Assembly (NCBI RefSeq): GCF_001420915.1
Contig: NZ_CP013021.1
Coordinates: 754,001-818,000, forward strand
Reading direction: 5' to 3'
From: Agarivorans gilvus
GTDB lineage: Bacteria; Pseudomonadota; Gammaproteobacteria; Enterobacterales; Celerinatantimonadaceae
DNA length: 64,000 nucleotides
Made by a program: the position numbers and the translations under genes. How positions within the stretch are numbered: position 1 is the first letter of the stretch; each line of letters starts with the position of its first letter. Below, piece by piece: positions 63,576 through 64,000 of this stretch. The notes below the pieces were generated by a model. It saw only the letters and a program-made list of their open reading frames with translations, did no database searches and had not been told where the DNA came from.

Positions 63576-64000
63576 CTAAAGGCTTTTCATAAGCATAGCT
63601 CGCTCAGAGACTTTCAGTTGCCAAAACGCTGCAGCCCAAAAAACCTTCGGCTTCATAATACGAACATCGATCGCAGAGAGTGTTTGAACTAATCCGAGCA
63701 AGGGCTCCGCATAAGCATGCATAGAGGTGAGGGCCCCCTCTCTGAGCGTTGGTTCTTCCAACAGTAAATACCCCAACATAGCAGGCTTGATTGAATAATC
63801 AGAAGTGATGATATCCATCAATTCTTCGAGTGAATGAACCTCCTGATGGGTTGGGAAGACCCATCTACCTCCAGTAGGTAACCGAGCTAATCTGTCAAAT
63901 AATTCATGTTGCACAGAATAGAGGCTACACCACTCTCTACGCTCATAAAGCGAGGGGGGATGAACACTACCTCCAGCCAACTTTGCTGGCAAAGAAGCTT
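63576..64000 (-). CDS. Cas5f region, C-terminal end of cas5 or a cas8-cas5 fusion (partial)
   Basis: The frame is open at the window edge. The visible 140 residues contain KLAGGSVHPP, matching the LAGGS block of Csy2/Cas5f, then PAMLGYLLLEEP and HAYAEPLLGL and a final FWAAAFWQL. Only about 130 residues follow the LAGG block, shorter than in typical stand-alone Csy2. Whether this is a separate Cas5 or the end of the Cas8/5 fusion typical of type I-F3 cannot be decided here. Confidence 0.8.
   Translation of the reverse strand, partial: ASLPAKLAGGSVHPPSLYERREWCSLYSVQHELFDRLARLPTGGRWVFPTHQEVHSLEELMDIITSDYSIKPAMLGYLLLEEPTLREGALTSMHAYAEPLLGLVQTLSAIDVRIMKPKVFWAAAFWQLKVSERAMLMKSL

Noticed and set aside
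61596..64000. Ordinary type I-F1 defence locus
   Set aside because: Not excluded, since cas1 and cas2-3 could lie beyond the edge, but the divergent last repeats and the SRP-RNA-like spacer are not expected of I-F1.

Overview
The window reads as chromosome of a marine gammaproteobacterium. The gene orders fadR-nhaB-dsbB, minCDE-ycgL-mltB-ycgM-ycgN, fadD-rnd, tsaB-yoaA and hisGDCBHAFIE are those of Enterobacterales, Vibrionales and Alteromonadales. Protein sequences, moderate GC and sucrose and N-acetylglucosamine PTS loci fit an Alteromonadales or Vibrionales relative; the genus cannot be fixed from sequence alone.

Layout: 1-5.1 kb holds the end of miaE, a LON-domain protein, glnS-msrA and creA. 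5.1-11.5 kb is a sucrose locus (scrK, scrB, porin, scrA, scrR) with LacI-type operators. 12-16.9 kb is the nag locus (nagE divergent from nagBAC). 17-25.5 kb has a decayed aldo/keto reductase, feoABC under a Fur box, yciH, a manganese-riboswitch-controlled exporter, fadR, nhaB and dsbB. 25.5-37 kb is housekeeping (mltB, min system, rnd, fadD, tsaB, yoaA). 37-44.3 kb is a complete histidine operon with a leader peptide carrying six His codons and an attenuator. 44.6-49.7 kb is a TetR/MFP/RND efflux operon.

From 49.7 kb the window becomes accessory. First come a guanidine-II riboswitch before a SugE/Gdx-type SMR exporter and an amino-acid exporter/DapA-like/B3-4-domain cluster facing an XRE-cupin regulator. 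Then follow a short tyrosine recombinase, a truncated ImmA/IrrE-like gene, and a PD-(D/E)XK plus P-loop NTPase gene cut in two by an intact IS3-family element with a 3-bp target duplication. A small unknown two-gene unit comes next, and last a minus-strand type I-F cluster (end of cas8/cas5, cas7, cas6, short array).

The most important finding is the array. Its last repeat pair is divergent, and the spacer between them reads like the conserved core of the bacterial SRP (4.5S) RNA gene ffs. That is the signature of a type I-F3 CRISPR-associated Tn7-like transposon, in which an atypical guide directs insertion beside ffs. The tns/tniQ genes would lie to the right, outside the window; the transposon end and ffs itself were not found here.

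A recurrent oddity is single-base losses that break otherwise intact genes (scrA at a G4 run, nagE at a G7 run, cas6 at an A6 run). They could be real mutations, phase variation or homopolymer sequencing errors.
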